DNA from: Algiphilus aromaticivorans DG1253
Lineage (GTDB): Bacteria; Pseudomonadota; Gammaproteobacteria; Nevskiales; Nevskiaceae
DNA: 64,000 nucleotides
Direction: 5' to 3'
Assembly: GCF_000733765.1 (NCBI RefSeq)
Contig: NZ_JPOG01000001.1
Coordinates: 3,038,001 to 3,102,000, forward strand
A program made the translations under genes and the position numbers. Under the pieces are notes generated by a model, which ran no database searches, was not told where the DNA came from, and saw only the letters and a list, made by a program, of their open reading frames with translations. Below, piece after piece: positions 49,803 to 62,511 of the stretch (within the stretch, counting starts at the first letter, position 1; every line of letters starts with the position of its first letter).

Positions 49803-51050
49803 ATGGCATTACGCCATTGCCTGGCCGCGTGTGCGCTCGCTGCTGCACTGTTGCAGCCTGCGCACGCTGGCGGCGGCCTCAGCCTTATCGATGCTGTTTC
49901 CCGCGCGCTCGCGGAAAACCCCGAGTTGGCTCTGCTAGAGCAGCAACGTCGGTCGAAAGCAGCGCTCAGCCGCGAAGCTGCACAGCCACCACCGCTGGAG
50001 TTGGGCGTCGAGCTGGAAAACTTCGCCGGGACAGGCGGCAGCCGAGCCCTGTCAGGCGCTGACACGACCCTGACGCTGTCACGCGTGCTGGAGCGCGGCG
50101 ACAAGGCCCTGCGCCGAGAAGCCGTCGCTGACGAACGCCGTGCCCTCGTACGCACAGAAGCGGATATCGCACGCCTCGAGCTTCTGGCACGCGTCGCCAC
50201 GCGGTTCATTCACGTCGTTCGAGACCAGCGCCTGCTCGAAGTAGCTGAGGAAGCCGTCGACCTTGCTGAGCAAACGCACCGACAAGCCCGCGAACGCGTC
50301 GACGCCGGAGCCGCACCGAACAGCGAGGCGGTTCGCGCCGAGATCGACCTCGCCAACGCCGAACTGGAGCTTGAGCACGCCGAGCACGAGTTGAAAGCCA
50401 CGCGGATCAGCCTCGCCAGCCTTTGGGGTGAGCGAGACCCTCGCTTCAGCCGTGCCGTAGCCGACCTTGAAAAGCTCCCGGCTCTCGACGCGATCGATCC
50501 CGTCATGGCGAAGCTGAAGCGCAATCCTCAGCTTCGCAGACTCATGGAGGAACAACGCGTAGCGGATGCGCGCTCTCGGCTGGCTCGCTCGAAGGCGTTT
50601 GCTGATGTGCGCGTCTCCGGTGGCGTGAGGCGTCGCGAAGCCTCCGACGATACGGCCTTCGTTGCCGGCATCACGATTCCGCTGGGCAGCACCGAGCGCG
50701 CCCAACCTGGTCGAGAGGCAGCTCGCGCTGAGGCACGAGCGGGTCAGCACGCCATCGAGGCGGCGGAACGCGAGCTCTATGCAGTCCTCTACGGGCGTTA
50801 CCAGGAGCTCCAGCACGCCCAGACGGAATTCGACGTCTTGCGCGAACGCATTCTGCCCGCTGCCGAATCCGCTCTGAGCGATATCCGAAGCGGCTACCAG
50901 CAGGGCCGCTACAGCTACCTGGAGTTGGCCGACGCGCGGCGGCAGCTGATTACGCAGCGTCGCCGGAGTATCCGGGCAGCCGAACGCTATCACCGCCATC
51001 TCATTGAAATCGAGCGGCTGACGGGAAGCGCCGTCGCCGTCCCGAACTAG
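49803..51050 (+). CDS. czcC: Outer-membrane factor of a heavy-metal RND efflux system (CzcC type)
   Basis: 415 residues. ATG 49803 is preferred over 49791 because GGAG at 49793-49796 gives 6-nt spacing. Signal peptide LAACALAAALLQPAHA, then two TolC-family repeats with long helices (SLIDAVSRALAENPELALLEQQRR..., PELQRLMEEQ-like NPQLRRLMEEQRVADARSRLARSKAF). Forms the trimeric exit duct with the CzcB and CzcA homologues. The 10-bp gap to czcB and 13-bp gap to czcA indicate one operon. Confidence 0.9.
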   Translation: MALRHCLAACALAAALLQPAHAGGGLSLIDAVSRALAENPELALLEQQRRSKAALSREAAQPPPLELGVELENFAGTGGSRALSGADTTLTLSRVLERGDKALRREAVADERRALVRTEADIARLELLARVATRFIHVVRDQRLLEVAEEAVDLAEQTHRQARERVDAGAAPNSEAVRAEIDLANAELELEHAEHELKATRISLASLWGERDPRFSRAVADLEKLPALDAIDPVMAKLKRNPQLRRLMEEQRVADARSRLARSKAFADVRVSGGVRRREASDDTAFVAGITIPLGSTERAQPGREAARAEARAGQHAIEAAERELYAVLYGRYQELQHAQTEFDVLRERILPAAESALSDIRSGYQQGRYSYLELADARRQLITQRRRSIRAAERYHRHLIEIERLTGSAVAVPN

Positions 51051-51060
51051 GAACCGACCC

Positions 51061-55420
<4,360 letters not shown>

Positions 55421-55633
55421 GCCGACCAGACCTGTGTATGCCCTGAGCAGATCCCGGTTAGGGAGCCTGATCGCCAATGCGACACGGACTCGCCTACTAG
55501 GGCTGTTCAGGGCTGCAGGGGCAGCACGACCTCGATTCAGCGCGGCGGCGGCGCCTCCATCGACAGCAGGACTCGTGCTTTGGGGTTGTTCCTGGTGCCC
55601 GAAGTGCTCGCTATGCGCCAGAAGCGAACTTCT

Positions 55634-55723
55634 GCCTAACGGCAGGGCAAAGCGGCGACGGAGTGAAGCCGATGGGGCCAAAAAGCAGCGCTTTCTGGCG
55701 TCCGCTTGAGCCCTTTGTTAGCC
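55634..55723 (-). repeat. Integron attC-like recombination site
   Basis: Read on the minus strand: R'' box GGCTAAC, then AAAGGGCTCAAGCGGACGCC (close to the CTAACAA...TCAAGCCGACGCC start of classical attC sites), a variable central part, and CCGCTTTGCCCTGCC followed by R' box GTTAGGC, which fits GTTRRRY exactly. Arms are imperfectly complementary (AGCGG/CCGCT, GGGC/GCCC, CTAAC/GTTAG). Length 90 bp, within the 57-141 bp range. It follows the stop of the minus-strand LysE gene by 13 bp in correct cassette orientation. No integrase is in the window. Confidence 0.75.
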
Positions 55724-55736
55724 CAATGCCTCCCCA

Positions 55737-56333
55737 TCACTGTGTAAATGCCCAAAGCACGGCTGCAACCATCATCACCCCGAAGCCAACCCGTATTGCG
55801 CGGCTCTTGCCCGGAGCTCTCATAAGCGGGCCAATCAGGCTCCCCAAACACAACCACCCAAGATCGACGGCCGCAGTAACCACAAGACAAACTAGCCCGG
55901 TAACGACCAGGGCCAGGCCCGTTGGAGAAATAGGCAACAAGAAGTTCGAGAAGATGGCCAGGAATGCGGCGTAGCCCTTTGGATTCAGGACACTTAGCAG
56001 GATTCCGTCGCGTATCTTGGGCGCTCCAGCAGAGGCAACGTTCGCTGGCCCCGTCGATGCAGTGGCTATTTTCAGTGCCAGATAACAAATGTACACCCCG
56101 CCCAGGATCTTGAGAGCCAATTCGGCACTGGGAAAGGCAGTGAAGAGCGCGGCCATCCCTGCACTCGCCGAAACGAGCGCAAAGGCCAGGCCCAGGAGGT
56201 TCCCCAAATAGAATGGAATGCCAGACCGAATACCAAAACTTGCGCTTGTTGCTGCTAAAGCGAGCGGTGCCGGGCCAGGAGATCCGACCAAAAGCAAAGT
56301 TCCGATAATTAACGCTGCCAATGCTTCACTCAT
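55737..56333 (-). CDS. LysE/RhtB-family amino acid exporter (probable integron cassette gene)
   Basis: 198 residues, six hydrophobic segments. Family signature near the N-terminus: LLLVGSPGPAPLALAATSASFGIRSG, with FYLGNLLGLAFALVSASAGMAALF and KILGGVYICYLALKI following. Exports amino acids or related small molecules across the inner membrane. Lower GC than the flanking metal operon. The attC site just after its stop identifies it as a mobile gene cassette, a class in which LysE-type transporters are plausible cargo. No promoter of its own was confirmed. Confidence 0.88.
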   Translation of the reverse strand: MSEALAALIIGTLLLVGSPGPAPLALAATSASFGIRSGIPFYLGNLLGLAFALVSASAGMAALFTAFPSAELALKILGGVYICYLALKIATASTGPANVASAGAPKIRDGILLSVLNPKGYAAFLAIFSNFLLPISPTGLALVVTGLVCLVVTAAVDLGWLCLGSLIGPLMRAPGKSRAIRVGFGVMMVAAVLWAFTQ

Positions 56334-56962
56334 CTCGTCTTCATTTCCTCAAAACTCAAAACGCATCTACGCGGCCCCTTCTGTTTCCGAGGCGATCGCT
56401 TTTGTTCATCGGTGCCCTTGTAGCGCAGCAAAAATGGCATCGGGTGGCGCCCAACGCGGCGACCCCACGCTGGTTCCGTGCCGACGCCCAGGCGCCCGGT
56501 TGGCTCTCCCGGTTGAACACGCTGTTGGAAGGGCCCAGCGGACTATTGCCGCTGAATGCAGCCGCCTCGCTCATTCGCTGGGAGCGGCCCGCATCACCCT
56601 TCTTCGCACCGTCTCCGCTGTCGCGGCAGATGTCGGCGGAGTGCGGCGAGATAGCGCCCCTGTACGCCTGGGAGCGTGTCGCACAGATCGCCGACAACGG
56701 CCCAGCGACTGAGGTCCTGCGGGATTTGGGCAAGGCATTCGAGGAACCAGGCACCTTGACCGCTCAGGTAATCACTTCGAATGTCACTAGCCGAGGTGGC
56801 ATCGATGGGCGAGCCGTTTGGCGGGAGCGAAGCGGGTGAGGGGCAGAGGGCTATTGCTATATGCCAATAGCCGTCAGTCGACACAGATCGTGGTCTGTTC
56901 TCCAGTCGCAGTCCCATCAGTTGCATCCACCGTCCGACCTGCGGGCACTAAGTCCGCCGCGC
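56334..56962. other. Region without a convincing gene
   Basis: 629 bp between the LysE cassette and rnk. Frames on both strands are open for 110-170 codons (for example 56321-56839 plus and 56594-56926 minus), but they overlap each other, lack ribosome binding sites and I recognise no family. Likely a decayed gene or chance openness in GC-rich DNA. A GTTGGGC at 56448-56454 (minus) fits the R' consensus, but no full attC could be built around it. Confidence 0.35.
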
Positions 56963-57385
56963 TCAGCCCGGAAGCGTCCCGGGCTCGACACCCACCACCT
57001 GAATGCTGCGATCGGCGCGCTGTTCGATATGCCATCGCATCGTCTGGCCAACAGACAGCCCGATGAGTGCAGCGCCCAGCGGGCTGACTACCGAAATCCG
57101 TCCAGCCGCGACGTCAGCCTGACAGGGATAGACGAGCTGGATGCGGCGCACGGCGCCGCTGTCGACTTCGCGGTAAGTCACCCAGGATCCGAAGCGCACC
57201 ACATCCGCCGGCATCCGATCGCTAGGAACCGGCCGCGCACGCGACACTTCTTCGAGCAGGTATTCGCCTACATCGGGTGCGGTTTGGGTGGCCTGTTCGG
57301 CCAGGCGATAGAGGTAGTCGTAGACCGCCTCGTCGATGATCAGCGGCGGATTTTCCTGGATGGTGGACTGACGGTGGTGCATCAC
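56963..57385 (-). CDS. rnk: Regulator of nucleoside diphosphate kinase (Rnk, GreA/GreB-like)
   Basis: 140 residues. Short N-terminal helical arm, then the GreA/GreB C-terminal-type domain: MPADVVRFGSWVTYREVDSGAVRRIQLVYPCQADVAAGRISVVSPLGAALIGLSVGQTMRW, the FKBP-like core conserved in Rnk and Gre factors. Lacks the Gre coiled-coil with acidic tip, so it probably binds RNA polymerase without cleavage stimulation. Single gene; long GC-rich inverted repeat sequences lie upstream. Confidence 0.9.
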   Translation of the reverse strand: MMHHRQSTIQENPPLIIDEAVYDYLYRLAEQATQTAPDVGEYLLEEVSRARPVPSDRMPADVVRFGSWVTYREVDSGAVRRIQLVYPCQADVAAGRISVVSPLGAALIGLSVGQTMRWHIEQRADRSIQVVGVEPGTLPG

Positions 57386-58052
57386 GTACTCCTGCGGGGA
57401 AGGGCGCGCCCGACGGGTCGATGCCCTGAAAAGAGAGCTCGGCGGCGACCGCGCGCGCGAGAGCGCGGCAGCGGTTCACCGCCAGGAGGAAGTCACAAGA
57501 TCAGGCGCCCCGGACCGGGGCGCGATGCCGCAGCCCGGGGCCTAGGAGCCGGAGATGAGATGCGCCGCGCGTGGGCGCGGCGGCTGCGGACTGGTTACTT
57601 GCTGCATAGCTGGATAGTCAGCCTTTCCCGGAAGCCTGTCAATGGCCGGGTCGCCGCTCGGTGAGATGCCCTATTCCGTCCGGCGAGACTCGAGGACACA
57701 CCACGGTTCACTTCCGCCTTGTGCCAATAGCGGACTTCTGCTTGAGGCCCGCTTTGCCGGCCGCTCTACTTTTGCGGCGCGCACCCAGCGTGCCGGTGGC
57801 TCGAGCACGAGGCTGACCGGTCTACACACCCCGGATCTGATCCCAGTACGAGAAACTAGGAGCTGACTTGCGCGCCAAGGGCAAAGTCTTTTAGCGATGG
57901 AACGCGAAGCGCACCGATGTGCTTGATGCCGATGACTACTCGTCTCGACACCCATCAGTACCTTCTGAGAGGGCGAGCGCGACCGCTCGGCCCAGGGACG
58001 ACGCACCCCCTCCCTTCTACGACTACCTTGCATCGACTATCAGGCAAGAAAC
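57386..58052. other. Noncoding region with a perfect hairpin and dispersed repeat
   Basis: 667 bp between divergent rnk and the DUF5131 gene. It contains an 8-bp perfect GC hairpin (57505-57523, GCGCCCCG-GAC-CGGGGCGC) upstream of rnk, one copy of a dispersed repeat at 57701-57734, and a clear GC-to-AT transition after about 58020 that marks the left edge of an AT-rich module. Open frames here show no coding evidence. Confidence 0.5.
57701..57734 (+). repeat. Dispersed ~34-bp intergenic repeat, copy A
   Basis: CCACGGTT-CACTTCCGCC then TTGTGCCAATAGCGG; aligns with 60209-60242 and 60718-60751 (consensus CCAYGGTTYCRCKTCYGCYT then TGTKCCARWA). Same orientation in all three. Lies before the DUF5131-TcmP module. 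Confidence 0.6.
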
Positions 58053-58061
58053 TGCTATAAA
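58053..58061 (+). promoter_or_regulatory. Extended -10 promoter of the DUF5131-TcmP module
   Basis: TGC-TATAAA is an extended -10 element at 58053-58061, in AT-rich sequence 37 bp before the GTG start, with no convincing -35 needed. The module therefore appears to carry its own promoter. Predicted by eye. Confidence 0.45.
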
Positions 58062-58098
58062 AGGTATCGGCAACTCGTTGTGTTACTGGAGGTTGCTT

Positions 58099-58878
58099 GT
58101 GGCTGACTCGCAAATTGAATGGACTGATTCCACATGGAATCCCGTTGCCGGGTGCTCGCTCGCCAGCGCCGGCTGCACAAATTGCTATGCAATGAAGATG
58201 GCCCGGCGCCTAGAAGCAATGGGTGTAGAAAAATACGCGGGCCTCACTCAAAAGCATGGCAACGCCGTCACATGGAACGGTGTAGTTAGAGAAGACCATG
58301 CTGCCCTGGAAACACCCTTGCGCTGGCACAAGCCACGCAAGATCTTCGTGAACTCCATGAGCGATCTCTTCCATCCTGATGTAAGCGATGGATTCATCCT
58401 TGATGTATGGCGTGTTATGGAAGAAACGCCGCACCATAATTATCAAATACTAACCAAACGCCCTGAGCGTATGAGTGAGCTCGTCGCTCGATCGATTAAA
58501 ACAGTATTGCCTAATGTGTGGCTCGGTACGAGTGTCGAGAGTCACGCGGTCGCCAACCGAATAGTCGACCTTACGAGCACCCCTGCGGAGATAAGATTCA
58601 TTTCTTTCGAACCGCTGATTGCTCCTGTGGGGGCAATTGATCTATCGGACATACACTGGGCTATAGTGGGAGGGGAAAGCGGCCCTGGCGCGCGACGTAT
58701 ACGCGAAGCATGGGTGGATGAGATCCATGAACAGTGTGTGGCACAGAATACTGCGTTCTTCTTCAAGCAATGGGGCTCATGGGGAAGCGATAACAAAAAG
58801 CGCTCTAAGAAAGCAAACGGACGGAAATACCGTGGTCGCACATGGGATGAGATGCCGATAGACACTCTTCCCGCATAA
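58099..58878 (+). CDS. Three-Cys-motif (phage Gp37/Gp68, DUF5131) family protein
   Basis: 259 residues from GTG 58099, SD GGAGG with 6-nt spacing. N-terminal hallmark QIEWTDSTWNPVAGCSLASAGCTNCYAMKMARR contains the three Cys (C-x6/7-C-x2-C). Then KHGNAVTWNGVVREDH, RKIFVNSMSDLFHPDV, and LTKRPERM, WLGTSVE, FISFEPLIAPVG, IVGGESGPGARRI, FFKQWG, all of the DUF5131 family. The fold resembles radical-SAM-like TIM barrels; biochemical function unestablished. Followed 21 bp later by its usual partner tcmP. AT-rich and foreign relative to the chromosome. Confidence 0.9.
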   Translation: MADSQIEWTDSTWNPVAGCSLASAGCTNCYAMKMARRLEAMGVEKYAGLTQKHGNAVTWNGVVREDHAALETPLRWHKPRKIFVNSMSDLFHPDVSDGFILDVWRVMEETPHHNYQILTKRPERMSELVARSIKTVLPNVWLGTSVESHAVANRIVDLTSTPAEIRFISFEPLIAPVGAIDLSDIHWAIVGGESGPGARRIREAWVDEIHEQCVAQNTAFFFKQWGSWGSDNKKRSKKANGRKYRGRTWDEMPIDTLPA

Positions 58879-58899
58879 GGTCTATGGAGGGAGGCGCTA

Positions 58900-60129
58900 A
58901 TGCCAAAAAAAGATTTTGAATGGGAGAACGGCGTCCTACTAAAAGACCATACGCGGAAGAAGCACGCGATCCTTCGCGCATATTTTTCCGAATACCTTCA
59001 CACACGTTGCCAGAATCGCCGTCAAGAGCGGTTCAGACTTGTCGTCGTCGACGGCTTTGCGGGCGGAGGATTATACCAATGTGGCACACCTGGATCCCCG
59101 ATAATATTCTTAGATTGCCTTAGAGAATCTGTAGCACGCATCAACACGCAACGCTTTGAAGAAGGCTTCAACCCCGTTGAAATTGACTGTCTTCTGCTGC
59201 TCAATGAAAAAGACAGCGCCGGTCTAGAGCTATTACGGAGAAACATCACCCCCTACGAGCAGGCGACGAAGGGCACCGAAGGTCTAAATTTATGGATCGA
59301 GTATTATAATCAACCATTTGACAACGTCTACCCTATAATCAAGAAGAGAATACTCGGAGCCAAATGCAAGAGTGTTTTCTTCAATCTTGACCAAAGCGGT
59401 TACTCCCAGGCAACCGAAGAGCATGTGCGCGACATCATGTCCTCTTGGCCTAGGGCAGAAGTCTTGCTGACCTTTATGGTTAGCACGCTTTTGGCATTCA
59501 TATCTCGCGATACCACGAAATCCAGGGTTCCACTGGATCCTACATTGCAAGAAAGCGTCAAGGCAGTCCTGAATGATAATAGCCTTATGGCGAGATCCGA
59601 ATTTCTAGGGGCTATAGAAAAAGTTGCCTACGAAAACCTCAAATCCTGCGCGCCTTTTGTAAGCCCATTTTCGATCAAAAACCCAGCCGGTTGGCACTAC
59701 TGGTTAATGCATTTTGCGAACGTGGCGCGAGCACGCCAAGTCTACAATGATGTACTGCATATGGACGGAAACACCCAAGGCCACTTTGGACGGTCAGGGC
59801 TGAAGATGCTTGCCTACGACCCAGACAAATATACTGGGCAGATTTACTTGTTCGATAAAGATGCCCGGCAGCGTGCCTTGGACGAGCTTTATGACGATAT
59901 ACCTCGATTCGTTGCCGAGGAAGGCGACGTGATGAGCGTAGGGCGTTTCTACGAAGCAGCTTATAGCGAGACACCTGCGCACAGTGACGACATCCATCGA
60001 AGCATGATCGATAATCCAGATGTCGAAGTTCTCACACCCAATGGTGGGTCACGCAGGGAAGCTAAGACAATAAGGCCGGAGGACGTCATCAAGCTTAAGC
60101 CACAGAAGAGCTTCTACTTCGGGTTCTAA
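58900..60129 (+). CDS. tcmP: Three-Cys-motif partner protein TcmP
   Basis: 409 residues with SD GGAGGG. TcmP features: KDHTRKKHAILRAYFSEYLHTRC near residue 15, RLVVVDGFAGGGLYQCGTPGSP near 46-66 (methyltransferase motif I-like FAGGG), NEKDSAGLELL, and SVFFNLDQSGYSQATEEHV near 155 (motif IV-like). Thus a Rossmann methyltransferase-like fold of unknown substrate. The pair occurs scattered in mobile DNA of many phyla, often near defence genes. It forms a two-gene operon with DUF5131. Confidence 0.88.
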   Translation: MPKKDFEWENGVLLKDHTRKKHAILRAYFSEYLHTRCQNRRQERFRLVVVDGFAGGGLYQCGTPGSPIIFLDCLRESVARINTQRFEEGFNPVEIDCLLLLNEKDSAGLELLRRNITPYEQATKGTEGLNLWIEYYNQPFDNVYPIIKKRILGAKCKSVFFNLDQSGYSQATEEHVRDIMSSWPRAEVLLTFMVSTLLAFISRDTTKSRVPLDPTLQESVKAVLNDNSLMARSEFLGAIEKVAYENLKSCAPFVSPFSIKNPAGWHYWLMHFANVARARQVYNDVLHMDGNTQGHFGRSGLKMLAYDPDKYTGQIYLFDKDARQRALDELYDDIPRFVAEEGDVMSVGRFYEAAYSETPAHSDDIHRSMIDNPDVEVLTPNGGSRREAKTIRPEDVIKLKPQKSFYFGF

Positions 60130-60208
60130 TGCACCAGAAGGAACCGGAAAACTTACGAATAAATAGTGAATGGCTCCTTTGTGCCTCCGCTGGGCAGCCT
60201 AATTCTGA

Positions 60209-60242
60209 CCATGGTTTCACGTCTGCCTTGTGCCAGAAACCG
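60209..60242 (+). repeat. Dispersed ~34-bp intergenic repeat, copy B
   Basis: CCATGGTTTCACGTCTGCC then TTGTGCCAGAAACCG, 80 bp after the tcmP stop. 27 of 34 positions match copy C by eye. Minus-strand reading encodes the string FWHKADVKPW, which is reminiscent of peptide strings I have seen from intergenic repeats in other genomes. Confidence 0.6.
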
Positions 60243-60303
60243 TCATCACCAAGAAGCCTTATTCTCCCTTTACCGTTCTCCAATCACCACAAAACTCGCA
60301 CTG

Positions 60304-60549
60304 CTACTTGAGCAGCCAAACAACTAAAGTGATCATCCCTGCAAGTGCGGTGCTGGTGATGGCAGTTGCTCGCAGGGTAGCCAATACCGTCTGGCGCTGC
60401 ATGGATCGGTAAAAGGAGTCGACGCTCTTGCGCGACATGCCTTGGTTTAGCATGTCGGCTTCAAATCGCACCGTCCTTCCGGAGAGCATGGCAAAAACAG
60501 CAATCGCCACCAAGATGTAAGTGAAACCAAATATTGCGATATACAGCAT
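60304..60549 (-). CDS. Small two-transmembrane-segment protein
   Basis: 81 residues: TM1 (LYIAIFGFTYILVAIAVFAML), a polar ~35-residue loop (SGRTVRFEADMLNQGMSRKSVDSFYRSMQRQ), TM2 (AITSTALAGMITLVVWLL). No family recognised. It stands alone between repeat copies B and C, 240 bp from the OLD gene and in the same orientation. Membrane effector or cassette cargo are both possible. Confidence 0.6.
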   Translation of the reverse strand: MLYIAIFGFTYILVAIAVFAMLSGRTVRFEADMLNQGMSRKSVDSFYRSMQRQTVLATLRATAITSTALAGMITLVVWLLK

Positions 60550-60717
60550 TTCATCTGCCCCGCTAGACCCGAGATAACGCCACCCAAACCGGCGGCAAAT
60601 TCTGCATAGAGTTTAGCGCCAGGCTCAGCTTGTAGCCCCCATACTCATGGTGTTCTAGATGTTCGCGGATTATAAATACCTCTTGGTCACATATTTGGCG
60701 CCTTTACAAGGGGCCAA

Positions 60718-60751
60718 CCATGGTTTCGCTTCTGCTTTGTTCCAGTAGTCG
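60718..60751 (+). repeat. Dispersed ~34-bp intergenic repeat, copy C
   Basis: CCATGGTTTCGCTTCTGCT then TTGTTCCAGTAGTCG, 39 bp downstream of the OLD gene stop. Same orientation as copies A and B. Together the three copies separate DUF5131-TcmP, the two-TM gene and the OLD gene. Confidence 0.6.
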
Positions 60752-60789
60752 CCGCCCCACAGAGGGCGTGATATGTAATCTATTGCTTT

Positions 60790-62511
60790 CTACCTGCAAT
60801 ATTCATTAACCATTCTTCCTATAACCCGCTTAACCCGCTTATAGGAATTTGGAAGATTTTTGTGTGGGAGGGCCCTAACCACATATGAAATGTTCTCAAG
60901 TTTTTTGATCTGCTTCTTCCTTTTAACCAGAAGTTCTTCTGGCACCCTCTTGGCCTCTGGAACGCCGAATCTCTCAAACAGCATTCTACGGGCCGTATCC
61001 GACTCGATAAGATCCATCTCAAGACTATAACGCATACATATGATCTTGTACGGTTCAAGAAGATCCATCGCTCTGCTATGATTAGTCCGTAGGAGGCCGA
61101 GCAATCGATCTCTATCTTGACTTCGAGGAACAAGGTCTTGAACAAGCCGATGATCCTTATAATCGAACCCATAATAAGGGAACCCTCGTGCGGATCTGCT
61201 AGCGTCGAGCGAATCCTTTCGGTACGGCACAAAACAATCTTTATCTACGATTAAGAGGCGAGGGATAGCAAGACTGTCCAGAAGATGAAGCGGATACCTA
61301 AGATTGTCGACGCTGTTCATATTGAGGACAGTCACACCTTGCAATTCAAGGTCGACAGAATTCTGCTCTAGGAGCTGTCTAACAATTGCTGCATCGATGC
61401 TACCTTCGCACATAACCACGAACCGGCTAAATAGAAAATCACTATTGCGCTGGGAATGAAAGTTGTAGTATCTCTCTTCTTGAAGACCGTGATCCTCGAA
61501 GAAGCTATCTGATATCTGATTAACAACTGTTTTAAACCCGCGCTTTGCTTCTTCAACTTTACGGACGAGAATGAGATCTTCGTGCGACACCTGATCTACT
61601 AGCACAGGCGAGTGGGTGGTGAAAAGAAGCTGCATTTTTGTTCCGGTAGCCCTTTTCAAGGCAGAGAAAAGTTGGCGCTGAGCCTGTGGGTGAAGATTAA
61701 TTTCCGGCTCTTCAACACCTACCATCAAAGAACAATCTCGCAACGACGCAAGAAGTCGGTAGAGGGCGATAATCACCAAGCTCTGAACGCCCGTTCCACA
61801 ATCAGAAACATCGAACTTGGCAGCCCCCTCAACCACGTTAAACCTAATGCCATCAAGGAAGTCCTTGTAGGTCAGGCCATCCGAAAACCCAATTTCGAAG
61901 CCCAGCCCGGCGCTTATTCCTACCAGCCCCCTTAGTTCTTTCGCGACTTTCGCTAGAGCGTTTCGTTCAATAGAGGCTGTAGCCTCCTTGAATCGAGGGG
62001 TAACTGAATCTCTGCTTTTGAAATGACGCTCAAGGTAGGCAACAACCACCGCTTTTAGAACAGCGGCTTCCTGCCACCGGAGCTTTTCGGCATCTCTGAC
62101 GGACGGTATCAGGACAAAGTCTAGATGACATTTAATGACATCCAGAACGCTCAAGTCGCATGGGTTGTATCGGCCCTCTTGCAGTGCGTGCAAAGAGCGA
62201 GTATTAGATGAATGATTATACGTCAGTCGTATGGTTAAATAATCACCGTCAGAATAATCGTCCAGATCGGCGAGGCCTTCAACGCCAGAAAACTCGATCT
62301 CGATGCGTGCATGGGTGCGCGGCGCATATTGATGCTGGCCTAATCGAAAAGCATCCTCTTCTTCGTGAAAATGGAAAAAGCTATTTAGCGCTCGCAGCAC
62401 CGCAGACTTTCCGGAGTTGTTCTCTCCAACAATCGCAGAAACTTCTGAAGCGCGAATAGTTGCGCCTTCTACAGACCGAAACTTCTTAATTCTTATCTTT
62501 GTAATTTTCAT
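60790..62511 (-). CDS. OLD-family endonuclease (ABC ATPase plus TOPRIM)
   Basis: 573 residues from ATG 62511, with GGGGCGGG just upstream. ATPase domain: Walker A GENNSGKSAVLRA (29-36 core), FDVSDCGTGVQSLVIIALYRLL signature-like region near 234-254, Walker B LMVGVEEPEINLHP (Glu 267-268), switch TTHSP (His 300). C-terminal TOPRIM: VVMCEGSIDAAIV (Glu 369) and LLIVDKDCF (DKD 423-425). These are the elements of class 1 OLD nucleases and related defence ATPases. No UvrD-like GajB or other partner is adjacent, so it is not Gabija by gene content. AT-rich. Confidence 0.9.
   Translation of the reverse strand: MKITKIRIKKFRSVEGATIRASEVSAIVGENNSGKSAVLRALNSFFHFHEEEDAFRLGQHQYAPRTHARIEIEFSGVEGLADLDDYSDGDYLTIRLTYNHSSNTRSLHALQEGRYNPCDLSVLDVIKCHLDFVLIPSVRDAEKLRWQEAAVLKAVVVAYLERHFKSRDSVTPRFKEATASIERNALAKVAKELRGLVGISAGLGFEIGFSDGLTYKDFLDGIRFNVVEGAAKFDVSDCGTGVQSLVIIALYRLLASLRDCSLMVGVEEPEINLHPQAQRQLFSALKRATGTKMQLLFTTHSPVLVDQVSHEDLILVRKVEEAKRGFKTVVNQISDSFFEDHGLQEERYYNFHSQRNSDFLFSRFVVMCEGSIDAAIVRQLLEQNSVDLELQGVTVLNMNSVDNLRYPLHLLDSLAIPRLLIVDKDCFVPYRKDSLDASRSARGFPYYGFDYKDHRLVQDLVPRSQDRDRLLGLLRTNHSRAMDLLEPYKIICMRYSLEMDLIESDTARRMLFERFGVPEAKRVPEELLVKRKKQIKKLENISYVVRALPHKNLPNSYKRVKRVIGRMVNEYCR

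Noticed and set aside
56321-56839. Possible 172-residue protein next to rnk
   Set aside because: No ribosome binding site, no recognisable family, and competing frames on the opposite strand; coding character unconvincing.
60790-62511. Gabija or PARIS system
   Set aside because: No UvrD-like helicase gene (GajB) and no DUF4435/AriB-type gene adjacent to the OLD-like protein.
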